64,000 bases of DNA. Origin: Amphirosellinia nigrospora (taxonomy: Eukaryota; Ascomycota; Sordariomycetes; Xylariales; Xylariaceae). Below are positions 11,203 through 25,000 of the stretch, piece by piece; within the stretch, counting starts at the first letter, position 1, and every line of letters begins with the position of its first letter. Location of the stretch: the NCBI GenBank assembly GCA_004123355.1, contig SCHM01000002.1, positions 5,429,569-5,493,568 of the forward strand. The letters are read 5' to 3'. The notes under the pieces are model-generated. The model made no database searches and was not told where the DNA came from. It saw nothing but the letters and a program-made list of their open reading frames with translations. Both the position numbers and the translations under genes were made by a program.

Positions 11203-11373
11203 AGTTACAACCTAGCTAATAGTGGCCACAACCTACTACGCCAAGCACCTTAAACAGGGCAAAAAGAACGTAGAAGTTAACCAAGGTAAAAGCTTGGGCT
11301 TCTATAGTAGACTATATAGATTACGGATACCTGCTAGCCACAGGTCAGGGCTAGACTGCGTACTCCGTAACTA
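11203..11373 (+). repeat. 171-bp direct repeat, copy 2
   Basis: AGTTACAACCTAGCTAATAG ... GTACTCCGTAACTA. In this copy G-to-A changes predominate (for example GGTAAAAGC against GGTGGAGGC), while copy 1 has the C-to-T changes, so the two copies were mutated on opposite strands. This is a compact demonstration of RIP. Confidence 0.9.
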
Positions 11374-11459
11374 GTTACGCTTCACACACTCGAAGAGACA
11401 AGGCTCTAGTATATATAGTATATTGCATATAAAATCTATAGATAAAGTAGGAAGGAAGG

Positions 11460-11600
11460 AAGGTCTAAGTCTACAATACAGGCAGCTGCTTAAATACTCG
11501 CGTGGGGCAGCTGCATTTACTGCCAGTGCCTGCCTTCATTCACTGCAACTGCATTCACTGCGAATGGCAGTCACGCATTCACTGCAAGTGGAGATTACGG
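11460..11600 (+). repeat. Short GC-rich repeats (GGCAGCTGC, CATTCACTGC)
   Basis: GGCAGCTGC occurs twice (around 11482 and 11506), CATTCACTGC three times (around 11537, 11551 and 11578) with related ACTGC words between, and GGAAGGAAGGAAGG lies near 11451. These are simple internal repeats of a non-mutated segment. Confidence 0.7.
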
Positions 11601-12376
11601 GTGCTGTGGCTAGTGGTGGGGCATAGCCACCAGAGCCTGCAGATCCGTAACTGCTTGTACTTATATTTAAAATTATTATTATTAAAAAACCTTGATTTAT
11701 AACCCTAGCCTCCGCTATATGTACTTTTTTACCTTTTTAACGTATTATTATTTTAGCTATACTAGTTTTAAATTAAAGTTTATAAAAGCTATATAATTTT
11801 AAAGCTATTTTAGTTAATATAAGTTTTTAAAACGCGCTAATTAATTAATTTTTAAAATAATAATAAAAGCTATTATTAATTTTTAAGGTTATAATTTAAT
11901 AGTATTTTTAACTTTTATTATTATTGTATATATAAATAAATAGTTTATTAATATATTACGTATAAATAAACTATAGCTAAGCTTTATACTAATTAACTAG
12001 CGTATTTTTTTAATTTTATAGCTTAGGTAAAACTATATTTTAGTTATAACTTAAGCAAGCTATTTATTATAAACGTATTATTTAAAAGTAATTAATAATG
12101 CGACGTTAAATATGTTTTATAAAAAAGTTTGCTTTTATATTAAAAAGGTTTAAAAAGTATATAGTGCTAGCGTAATTAAATCGCGGGTTATAAGCAACTA
12201 ATTAGTAATAAAAACGATAATTATACTTTTATATATAAATTTCTTTTATAATATATATATATATATAAGTATATATATTATTAAAATAAATTTTCGAATA
12301 TAATGTTATATATTGCTAACTAATATATTATTTTTTAGGTATGCTATTTTAATAGCATTTTTGTTTTGTTTTAAGC

Positions 12377-12640
12377 AGCTAGGCTAAAATAAAATATAAG
12401 TGCTGTTTAAATATTAAAGTTTTTTTTATTTTTTGTTTTATTATTATTGCTTTAAAGCATTTTTTATTTTATATTAAATAGTTAGGCTAGAATAAAACAA
12501 AATATACTTTTTAAACTATAGTTTAAATATTAAAGTTTTTTTTATTTTTTGTTTTATTATTGTTGCTTTAAATATTTTTTATTTTATATTAAATAGCTAG
12601 GCTAAAATAAAATAAAATATATTTTTTAAACAATAAAATA
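12377..12640 (+). repeat. Tandem repeat, ~103-115-bp unit, about 2.4 copies
   Basis: AGCTAGGCTAAAATAAAA begins units at 12377, 12480 (AGTTAGGCTAGAATAAAAC) and 12595. Each full unit continues through TTTAAATATTAAAGTTTTTT, TTTTTTGTTTTATTATT, TGCTTTAAA and TTTTATTTTATATTAAAT. Less mutated than its surroundings. Confidence 0.8.
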
Positions 12641-15600
12641 AAATAAAAGCTATATTATATTTAAAATAAATTTATTTTAGTTTTTAATTTAACTATTTTT
12701 ATTTAATTTTATTAATTATAGTAAAGTTTTAAAATAGCGGGTAAAAACTATTAATATTATAACTATATAATAAAAATAAAAAGTTTTATATTTTTTATTA
12801 TATTTAAGTTAATATTTATAAATATTTAAAAACATATATATTATAATAAATAGTAAACTTTTAGTAAAAGGTTTGTTTTAGTAAAACTTTTTGTTTTTTT
12901 TAATAAAACGTATATATAAACAAGCGGTTAAAACTTTATTAATTTTACTATAACTTTATAATAAACGTTTTTATTAAAGATATATATTATAAATATATAT
13001 ATTTAAAAAGCAAGCAATTATAAACTTAATAACTAAATTATAGTTTAGCTTTATTATAAGCTTTTTTTTTTTTTTTTTTTTTGTTGTTATAAATCTATAT
13101 ATTTTTAAATATATGCGCAAATAATAAGCGGTAATATAATATATTAAAAACAAAACTATAGTTTAATCGGGTAATATTATTGTTATTATTACTATTGCTA
13201 TTATATTGCTATTATATTATATTGTTATATATATTATTATTATGTTTTTATATATTTTTATTATAAAATAACGTATAAATTTTAATATTAAGTACTTAAA
13301 TAGGTTAAAATATTTTGTTTAAACGTTATAAATTAATTTTTAAGTAATAAAAGTTAAAAATAAGTAATTAAAACATTATAATAATAGATTAAACTATACG
13401 CGTATAAATTAATATAGTTCGTTTAATTTTTTAGTATTAATTATAATAGCTTTTTTATATTTTAATAAAGTAAAAAAATAAAAACTTAAAATATTTTTAA
13501 ACTTTAAAATAAATATATTTATATTAACGTAGGAAAAACAATTAAAATATAAAAATAAAATAGTTAAAATATTAAATATTTAACTATAGTTTTATATATT
13601 TATAATAATTGTTAAACTAAAACTTTATATAATTATATAATATATTTATTTCGGTATAAAAGATTTTTTTTTTTTTATTATTATTTTTTTAGTTTTTTAT
13701 TTTTATATTATTTTACGTATTTTTTTGCTTTTGTTTTTTTGTTTGTTTTATTAGTCCGAGTTAAATTAATAATATATTATTATTTACTAAATAATATATA
13801 ATTATAGTTTAGTTTTATTTAGGTTTTATTATAATATTTTTTTTAATCTTGGTTTTTTTTCTAAGAAATTTATTTGTTTTAAATTAACGGAAAAATTATA
13901 ACTATTAATATTAATTTATTTTAAAATACTATTATATAAAAATTTTAGTAATTTAATAGCTTATAATATATTATATATTAATATATTTTAATAATATATA
14001 TAGTATTAATATAGCTATTAAAAATATTAAAAAATATTTTTAAATATTTAAATATTTATTAAAATATTTATTAAAAGCAATAAAAACTACTAAAATAAAA
14101 TATATTATTAATATAATATTTATATAAAAACTTTAATAACGTACGTATTTTAAAAAACTAAAAATATACAAAATAAATATTATATGTTTAATAAAATAAC
14201 CTAGTAATATAATAAAATATTATTTAACGTATTATATTTATATTGCAAAAAGTTCGTATTAAAAATAATAAAAAATATTTATAAATATATATATAAATAT
14301 TAAATATATATATAAGTATTAAATATATTTAAGTTTTAAGTTTATATTTAAAAGATAAATATATGCTTAAGCGGTAAATATGTTTTTAAATAGTTTTAAA
14401 TTGCTGTAAGATTTTATATTTATTATTTTAGGGATAAAAAATAATAATATTTAAAAGACCTAGTTAGCTAGGTATAAATACTAGGGTTAATGAAATTAAA
14501 AAGATATAATAAGTTAATTATTTAGTTGTCCGGCGTATAAAATAATATTTAAAATATTTTATAAAAGTTTTAAAATATAAAACTATAACGTATTAAATAA
14601 GCTTTATATATAATACTATAATAATATTATAAAATAAAATTATATAAATAAATATATTATAAGTTTAATAGCTTATGCTTTTTTATTGTTTCAATTAAAA
14701 TATAAATAGAATATATTAAAATCTAAAGTTAATATTATTTTTATAAAATAAATTGTTTTATTTAAACGTTAAATAAATAATTAATAAAGAATAAAATATT
14801 AAATAGTATTATTATACTAAAATTATTAAATATAAATATTTTTATAATTATATTTTTAGCTATACGTAAAATTTTCGATAATTTATAAAAGCAATATTAA
14901 AATAAAATCGGTAAATAAGTTTATTTTATATATATAAAACTATTAGTACTTAATATTTATTAAATTTTATAATTATATAATATTTCCGAGTATATTTTAA
15001 ATAAAATATAATAAACTTTTAATTTGCTATTAAGATTTTAAGTATTCGGAGCTATTTATAATAATAAATAACCGCTTAAGCAGCTTTAGTTATTTTACTA
15101 GCTAATAATTTTAACTTATTTATATTATTATTTAATTTTAAAACTATATTAATATTAAGCAATATTTAAAAAGATTATTAGCTTAAACGTTATTAATTTA
15201 TAAAAATTATATTAATATATAATACGCTTTTATTAAAAAAGCACTTAAGCTAATAAAAAACATTATATAGTTTTTATATAGCGGAAAAAAAAGCTTCGAA
15301 AAATATATCGCTAAATTAATAACGTTTTAAAAAATAAAAATAACATATTTAGTACGTATATTATTTAGCTTAAAAATAATAAACGCTAAAACTAAAAATA
15401 ATTATTATATTATTAAATTTTAAATTTTATTTATTAATAAATTTAAATTATTTAATAAATAAATTATACTTTATATTATACGAAATAAAATTTTTTTTAA
15501 TTATATAATAATAAATATATTTTTTTAACGATTATATTATTATAATAGCCCAAGTAATAATATAGTTTAATAAATAGCTATAAATAACCGTAAAATTTAA

Positions 15601-16702
15601 TAATTTTATTAAAATTAAATTTTATTAACGTTATAATAGCTTTTATTAATATTATAACTTTTTATATATAAATTTTAATTATATTATTTTTAAGCCGATT
15701 TTATATAATTATAATTGTTAAAACTATTAAAAAAAAGCGTACTTTTTACGTAGTTAAAAATAAATAGTTTTATTAAAATATAGCTTTTATAGCTTTTTTG
15801 TTTAATATAAATAAATAAAATATTATAATAATAGCTTTTTTAATAAATAAATATATTTAACTTAATATAATATGCTTTTTTATTATATTTAAAAAATGTT
15901 CGATTTAAATATTTATATTATAATAGTTTTTAAGCTTTTTTAAATATTATTTAGCTAATTATTATAATATTAATATTTTACGTTTAAAAATAAACTTTTT
16001 ATAAATTTTGCTTTTTTTAATCTTATTATTCGGCTTAAATTTTATAATTAAAAAATATTATTAGCTTTAATAAATATTATTTATTATTTAACTATTATTT
16101 ATTAGCTATATTATTATATTAAAAGTTTTAATAATTTTATAAATATATAAGCTTATATTTAAAAAAATACCCGAACTATAATAAAAAAAAAAAAATAAAA
16201 AAATATAACATATTATTAAATTATAAAAATTATATTTAAAAATTATACGTAATAATTTAATAAACTTAATTTAAATAAAACTAGTTAATATTTTAAAAAA
16301 GGATTTTTATAAAAAAACATTAAAAAATAATATATATAATATTTATAAAACATTAATAAAAGCAATAAAACCTAAAAAATAATATTATAAGCTAATAAAA
16401 AAAAAAGTATATAAATTAAAACTATTTATTAAATAATATTATAAAAGTTTAAAATATAAAGCTTAAATAAATCTTATATTTTTTTTATAATAATTAAAAT
16501 AAAATAATAATAAAAATTTTAATAATATTAAATAAAAATATAAAATAAACTAATTATTATTTAAAATTCCGTTTATTATTATTTATTTCTAAATAATAAA
16601 CTTTTTATTAATAATAATATATTAATATAATATAATAAAAGCTTTATTTTATAGTTTACAAAAATTAAATTATTTTTTATTATAAAACGGTTTATTAATT
16701 AT

Positions 16703-16800
16703 TATTTACGTTTATAGTTATATTTAACCTAAATATTTTTTACGTTTATAATTATATTTAATTTAGCTATTTTTTACGTTTATAATTATATTTTGTTAAC
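16703..16800 (+). repeat. Tandem repeat, ~34-bp unit, three copies
   Basis: TTTACGTTTATARTTATATT recurs three times, at about 16704, 16737 and 16770, with spacers AACCTAAATATT and AATTTAGCTATT. Confidence 0.7.
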
Positions 16801-19587
16801 AATTTTTATTATTATTATATTATTTAATACTATAAAATATATTAAAAAAGCTTTTTAACTTTTGCCCGGACTATTAGCTAAAATAATTATTTTTTTTTTA
16901 AAACTAAAGTTTTATAAAATATATAAACTAAATAAGTTTTATTTTTTTATATTAATTTAAATATAGTTATTTTTATAATATTTATTATTTTAAATAGTAT
17001 TTAATATTTAGCCGGAAATTAAAACAAAATTAGTTAACGTTTTTAGTAGCTATAACTAAAATTTAAATAAAAAATTTAAAATTATATTATATAGTTTAAT
17101 ATATTAAGCAAAATTAAAATAGCTATAAACTTTATATAGTAATATTTCGAAATAAATTATATATTAATTATATTTTTAGTTTTAATTAATAAAATAAAAA
17201 CGTTTTTTTAAATAAAGTTATATAATCCTATTTTAAGCTAAAATAGTAATAATAACAAAGCTAATAATAATAACGATAATAAAAATAAAAACGTTTAAAC
17301 TAAATATTAATATTATTAGTAAAAAAAATAATATTTAATTTTATTTATTTAAATAAAATATAATATTTAAGCGTTTAATATAAAATTTAATGCTATTAAA
17401 AAATATAAATTATAAGCTTAATAAAAATATATATTTATTATTTTTTAATATAATATTATAATTATTATTATATTATTTATATAAAAATATATAATTATAT
17501 TAATTATTATAATATATAATATTTTATATATAGTTTTAACTAGTTTTTAATAATAAATTAATACTTTTTTTTTATATATTAAAGATATTTATTTTAGCTG
17601 CTTTTTATATTTAAAGTAAAATTTAGCTTTTTTAGCGCGTTTATATAAGCTTTATAAAAACTTTATTTTAAAATAAATATAGTAAAATTTTTAAAATAAT
17701 ATTATTTTTAATTTTAATATATTTTATTATATATTGCTAAAAAATAAATAAAATAAAAAATAAACTTTTAAATAAATAATAAAATAACTATTATAATATT
17801 TTATATATAAAACTAAAATCCTAATAATTATTATAGTTTTTTTTTTTGTTTTTTTTATATTTTATAACTTTTATAAAAATATTTATAAAAAACTAATAAA
17901 ACTTTCGTAAATATATTATTATTATTAACTATTTAATATATTTATTTATTTAATATTTTTTTTTATTATACGTTTTTTAGCTTTAATATATTAAATAATT
18001 ATTTAGTTATTTTTATTTGCTATATTATTATAGCTTATTTTTTTTAACGAAATATATTTAATATAGCTTTATTAATAATATATTATTTATAAAGTTTAGC
18101 TAATTAGCTAATAAAATTTTAGCTTTTTATTTATATTTATTTTTAAGCGTAAAAAAATTTACATATATAAAAAAATATTAACTTTTAATAATACGCTTAT
18201 TAATAATAAAGCTATTATTTTTAATATTATTATTTTTAACGCTATTACTATAATATTATTATTTTTGCTAAAATTATTAATATATTAGAAAATAGTAAAA
18301 TATATTTTTTATTTATTAAAAAAATTACTAATATATTCGATAAAATAAATAATTTAATCGAAATTATTATAAATATATTTTAAAAATAATATATTATTAA
18401 AATATATAAAAATTTCTAAATATAAATATTACGTTTATAAAACTTAATATTAAATAAAAAGCTTTAAAAAAATATATTATTTTTAAATAATAAATTATAT
18501 AATAAATCTATAGTAATATTATAAAAAAAAATATAAAATTAAAAACTAAAAAAAAAAATAATTAAATTTTTAGTTTATTAAAAGTTTTTAGTCCGCAGTT
18601 TAAATATTTAATAAAATTAAAGTTATATAATTTTTTTAATACGTTATAAAGCTAAATAGCTTACTATAATTTAAATTATTTTTTGCTATAGCTTTATTTA
18701 ATATATAAATATATTATTAGATTATATTAAGCGTTATTAGTAAATAAAATATTTAAAAACCTTTAATATATAGCTAATTAATATAAATAGCTTTAAAAGC
18801 GTTATTTATTATAAATTAAGTAATAAAAAATAAAAATAGCTTAAATATTTATTAGCTTATATAGGTTTTTAGTTAGTAAAATATTTATATTTATATTTAC
18901 GTTTATAATAAATAAAGAATTTAATAAAGTATTAAATTTTTTAAAACAAATAAACGGGCGCCAAATAATTATTTTTTTATATAAAAGCTAACTTATCGAA
19001 AATTAAAAATAATAACAATATAATATTTATAAAGCAAAAAAAGCTTATATTAATAAAACTTAAAACGTTTAATTTTATTATTAAATATTTTTACGAAAAT
19101 ATTATTTTATTAAAACTAAAAATAATTTTTAATATATATATTAATTAATAAAATATAACGTTTTAAAACCGTTATAAAATAAAATAATAAATATAAAAAA
19201 ATATATATATACGCTACTATTAAATTTAGCTTATAAATAGCTTTATATAAAATAGCTAAAATAAAATTAAACTAAAACTATTTAATTAAAAAATAATTAA
19301 TTATATATATAAATTAAATATATAAATTAATAAAAAACTTAATATTAAAAAAATTTCTCCGATATAAAAAAAAGCTTAGTTTTTTTTTAAAAAATTTTAG
19401 TTTAATTAAGCTTTTAAAGCGTAAAATATTAAACTAAACAGCAAAAAAAAAAAAATAATAATTAAATATATATATTCGAAAAACAAAAATAAATAATAGC
19501 TACTAAAAATATTAGTTTTAATTTAAAATAAAAAAAGCAATTGTTTATTATAGCGTTTATTATTTAAGTGCTATATTAAATACTATA

Positions 19588-19730
19588 TAAAAATTAAAAA
19601 CTAGATTAAATAAAAAGATTTTTTATATATAACTATATAGTTATATAAAGCTTATAAAAATAATTTTATTAGTTATTTATATAATAATAAATATTTATAT
19701 TTTATTTTTATAAAAATTATAATATAAAAA
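19588..19730 (-). repeat. Dispersed AT repeat 'X', copy 4 (inverted relative to copy 3)
   Basis: The reverse complement follows copy 3 word for word (TTTTTATATTATAATTT, AAAATAAAATATAAATATTT, AACTAATAAAATTATTTTTA, TAAGCTTTATATAACTATAT, AGTTTTTAATTTTTAT). Copies 3 and 4 face each other across 11.2 kb, so they could be the ends of one large element or two separate insertions. Confidence 0.6.
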
Positions 19731-21757
19731 CTAATAATTATTATTTTATTAGTTTTTATATATTTAAATAAGTTTTTTTAAAATAAACGTAAATTAAAAA
19801 TCGCTAATAAAACTAAGCTATATAAAAAAAAAACTTATTATTTTTTTGTTTTTTTAGCTATTTTATAAATAATAACTAAAAGGCTATATTATGCTTTATA
19901 ATATTATAAAAAACGTTATTTAATATATTTTTAAAAATAAACTAAATAATATAAAGCGTTTAAAAGTTATCGAGCTTTTAGCGCTAATAATAATAATAAT
20001 AGGCGCAAAAAACGCTAGCTTATTTATTATTCTATTATAATTTTTTTTAAAAAAATATTGCGGTTTTTTATATAAAATAGCTAAATATAAAAATATTTAA
20101 TATATATATATAAACTAAATATATTATTATATAATTTTCTTAATAAATTATATAAATAATAACTAATAAAAAATAGCTAAATAATATTAGTATACTATTA
20201 TATATTACTGCCCGGATTTATAAAAAATTAAAAAATAAAACTAAAATATTTATTATTTTTTTTTTTTTATTTAAAATCTAGTTTAAAAAAACGCTTTTTT
20301 TTAGCTTAATTTTAAGACTTTTTTTTTTTTATATTTATTTACTATTATAAAACTTATTAGCTTTATTATTTTAATTTTATATTAAACTAGCTTATAAAAC
20401 TAGCTAAAACTTTTTTAAATAATATTTATAGCTATTTTTTTTAAAACTTTTAAACAATTTATTTTATTAAAAAATTAAAATTATTTATAAATATATTATT
20501 TTATTATTTATTTAAACTTAAATATTAATATAAAATATTTATAGTTTATAATAATAATTTTAATAATTTTTTTGCTTAAAAAAAAAAAATTTATAATAAT
20601 AAATAAAAAAGCTCGGTTTTTAAACTATTTAATAATATAGTTTTAATATTTATTATTATTAACGTATAATTAACTAATAATTTAGCTATAAAAACTTTTT
20701 ATAAGTTTATTAAAATTAAAAACTTAAAATATATAAAATAAATATTATAATTTTATTTATTAAATAAAGCTACGTTTATATTTAAAATAATATATATTAA
20801 CTATTAGTTTTAATATATTTAAAATAATATAAAATAAAAAGCGTTTATATAAAAATATTTATTAAATAAATATTAAAAAAACTATATAGTTTAATTTTTT
20901 TATTATTATTATTATTGTTTAAAAAAATATATATATTATCGATTATATATAATATTATTTGCTAATAGTTATAATAAATATATTTTTTTTTTATATTTTA
21001 CCTACGTTTTATTTATATTTTAGTTTATATTTTGTTTATATTTTTGTTTATATTAATATAATAAAATATTAAAGTTTTTAAATTAATTATAGCTAAAAAA
21101 TAGCTTAATAAATTAATAATTAGCTAATTAATATATTTTTACGAATTATTATTTATAATTTATTTATATTATTTAATATATTTAATAAATTAGCTATTTA
21201 ATTTATTATTTAATTAGTTATAGCTTAATAATTAAATAAATTTTTTTTATTTTATTATATTAGTTATATTTATATTTATTATAATAAAAGTTTAAATAAA
21301 AAGCTTAAAATAAGTTTAAATTAATTAATAAATAATAATAGTATTAAAAATGCTATAAAAATCTAATTTTTTTTTAAAAAGTAAAATTTTATACTTTTTA
21401 ATACTTAAAACTTTTTTTATTATTATTATTATATAAACTAGCTATAAAACCTAGCTATAAAAGCTATATAAACTTTTAAAAACTTTTATAAAAACCTAAA
21501 AAGCTAATATTATTTAATTATTTTTATAAACTAAAATATAATATATTATTATTATAATATTATTTAAAATAGCTTTAAGTTTTTAAAAAGTTATATTTAA
21601 AAAGTTTATAAAAAAAAGTTTTAAAATTCGGCTATAAATTAAAAATATAAAAAAAATTATATTAAAATTAAAATAAAAAACTAAAGCTTTTAAAAACCCC
21701 AAAAAAATTATTAGCTAAATTAAACTTTAAATTTTAAACATTTAAATATAAGCTTTA

Positions 21758-22042
21758 TGTTGGGTGGCTAAAGGGTACGATATTATATATAATAATAAGT
21801 AAAATAAATACTAGTATATATTAATCTATTTTTTTTAATTATTTGTACGAAAGCTAAGCTTTCGTATAAAGAATTTTTTATATAAAAGAATTTTACTATA
21901 ATATACTATATAACTAAATCGGGCGGACATACTAGCTTAACTTTATTATATAAACAACTAATATTATAATTAATAATTAACTATCGTATATAATTAATAT
22001 TAATATATTAATTTATATATAAATAATATTATAATTATAATA
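21758..22042. repeat. Left LTR of fossil A
   Basis: 285 bp. It keeps more G+C than the right LTR, including GTACGAAAGCTAAGCTTTCG (an inverted repeat around AAGCTT) and AAATCGGGCGGACATACTAG. Preceded by CTTTA. Confidence 0.85.
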
Positions 22043-25000
22043 TTAGCTTTTTTTTTTTTAGCTATAATATATTTTCGTACGATTATTTTTTTTAATATAA
22101 AAAATTTAAACATAAAAAAATATTAAATATTTATATAACAAATATATAAATAAAAAAACGCCCGATAATATATTAAATTGCTATTTTTTAAAATATTTAA
22201 TGTTTATATAATTATATATAAAAAAAAAGTTAGCAAATATAAATAAAAAAGCTAATTTATATATAACTATTATATATAATTCTTTTATTTAATTTATTTA
22301 AATATTTTAAAAAATTAAATAATATTATTTTTATATTTGCTACTATTATATATAAGTTAAGTTATTTTATATTATTTTTGTTTTTTTTTTTTTTTTTTCT
22401 TTTTTACGTACGTATATTTATTTTATTATATTATATATATAATACGCATATATATATATTTTGTATATATATTTTAACTAATTTCGCAAACTTATATAGT
22501 ATTAAATCTAATAATTATTATATAATAAGCATAATATTAATAATTATTAATAACAAATAATATTAGTAGTATTAATAATATTAGTAATAATATTATATTA
22601 TTATTATTATTATTATTATATATAAACTTTTTAAGTTTTTTTAAATATTATATTAATAAATAATTAAAATAAAATTACTATTAATATTAATAATAGCCGC
22701 TATAAAACCTATTAACTTTATTAAGGTTTTTTACTTATATTTACGCTTTTTATTTTCGGTAATATTATAGTTCTAAAATTTTATACGTTTAAAAAATAGT
22801 AATACTATTAAGTTTATAGCTTTTTTACTAAAAGTTAAGCTTATAAAGCTTTTATATTAACGTTAATATATATATATATATTTTATTTATTTATTTATAC
22901 GAATAATTTTTAATATACGTTTTAACTAATTTATTTTATTATACGATAAAATAAAAAAAATATAATTATTTTTGTTTTTTTATATAATATTATTTTCTAG
23001 ATATTATTAATTATTATTTTTTATATATAAATAAAATTTATACGTTAAAAAAATACTTTTATATAATTTTTATTTAAAGTTATAATTAAATTTATTTTAT
23101 ATTAAAATAGTTTATATAGCAATTATATTAATTATTAAAATACTTTATTTAATTAATATTATATAATACTAGGTTTTTAAAGCGGCGCTTATAACGTTTA
23201 TATATAATTATATAATATTTATTATTTTTACTATATATAGTTTAAATTTAAAAAAAAAAAAAAAAAAAATAAAAAATTAATTATATATATTATTTTCGGG
23301 GTATAAATTTTAGTTATTATTTTTACTATAATTTTCTAACTTTTTTACTATTTATATATAATATTTATTTTTTTAAATATTTATATATAATATATTATTT
23401 TTATATATATTTAGCTATTATTTATTATATAAACGTATTTTTTATAGTTTTTAATAAATATTTTAATTTATATAAATAGTTTATTTATAAAAACTAAAGT
23501 TTTTAATATTTAGTTTAACGTACGTTTAATAAATATATTAGCTAAGTTATTTTTATTATTAATTTATTATATTTTAAAGATTTTTTCTTTTTTATATAAC
23601 TTTTAAAAAAATATAATATTTATTATTAATTTTTTTTTTAAATTATTTTTAGTTTAATTAAATAATTATATAATAATTTAAAATTTAAATATAAAATAAT
23701 AAATATTAAAAATAAATTAAATATTTTTATAATTTTTTAAAATATTATATAAAAAATAATAATATTATTAAAACTATTAATTATATTATATAATTTGCTA
23801 GCTAAAATATTTTATATAATTTTTTTATATTTATTTAAATTTTAGTATATAATATTATTTTTAATTTTAAAGTTTAAGTTTATTATATTTTTTATAAACT
23901 TTAATTATAAATATAATAATAAATTTAAACTATAAATTATATTTATATTATTTACGAATAATTTATTTATAAAAAAAAAACTTTATATAATAAAATTAAA
24001 AAAAATAAATATAAGCTTTTTTAATAAGTTATTTTTTTACTATTTAATTTATTTATTTAATATTTTAATATTATATAATTATAGCTTAATAATTTAAACT
24101 ATAATAATAAAATTATATATAATTTTAAATTAATATATATTATTTATATATTTTTTAGTTTATTAAAAAATATAAATTTAAATAAATTTTTTTATATAAA
24201 AATTAATTTTAGTTAAATTTTTAGCTTAGTTTTTTTAAATTATTATAATATTTTATTTATATAAAAAGATTTTTTTATTATTAAACTTAAAAAATATTTA
24301 AAAAATAAAGTTTTTTTAGCTTTATATAAAGTTTTATTTATTTAAGTTTTTTTTTTTATACGCCGAAAAGTTTAATATAATAAAACTTAATATATTATTC
24401 GTTTATATTTTAATTATTTTAAAAATATTTAAACTATTATATATAATTAATAAATATAAATTATATATAAATATTTATATTTAAGTTTTTTTTAATAATA
24501 TTAATAATATATTTTAAATTAATATAGCTTAAATTTAGTTAAGCTATATAAAATTATATAATATATAAAATAATTTTTAAAAAATATTTTTTTTTAGGTT
24601 TAAAATAAATAAGCATAAATATTATATAATAGTTTGTTTTTTAATTAAATATAAACTTAAATAATATTTTTAAGCTTATATAAATTCCGAAGTTTTATAT
24701 AAAAATAAAATTAAATATTAAAATTAATTATTAGTTTATTTATTAAATTATTAATAATTAAATTAAAATAATATTTTTTTTAATATTATTATATTTTTAT
24801 ATAATAAATTTAAACTTTTTATATAGTTTTATAGTTTTTTTTTTAATTTTTTATATAAAATAAATTTAAAAATATATTTTTTTTTATAAATATTTAAATT
24901 ATATATAATAAATTTAAAAACGTTTATATAATAAGTTTATTAATTTTTATTACGTCCGATTTTTTAAATAGTTTATTAAAATTATAATAATTTTATTTAT

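Larger units (their letters stand above)
10790..11690. other. GC-balanced island inside the RIP block
   Basis: Composition jumps to roughly 45-55% G+C between about 10800 and 11650 and drops back on both sides. It holds two 171-bp direct repeats, a T-arm-like hairpin, CATTCACTGC repeats and a GTGGCTA...TAGCCAC hairpin near 11607-11632. Open frames here (for example 10841-11053) fall across the repeat and have no family resemblance, so I do not call genes. Confidence 0.8.

Noticed and set aside
11130-11260. A functional tRNA gene
   Set aside because: T arm and B box are good, but no closed cloverleaf, anticodon arm or proper A box can be drawn.
22378-22560. Open frame in the AT block
   Set aside because: Product is Phe/Ile/Tyr/Asn only, as expected from random AT-rich sequence; no motif.
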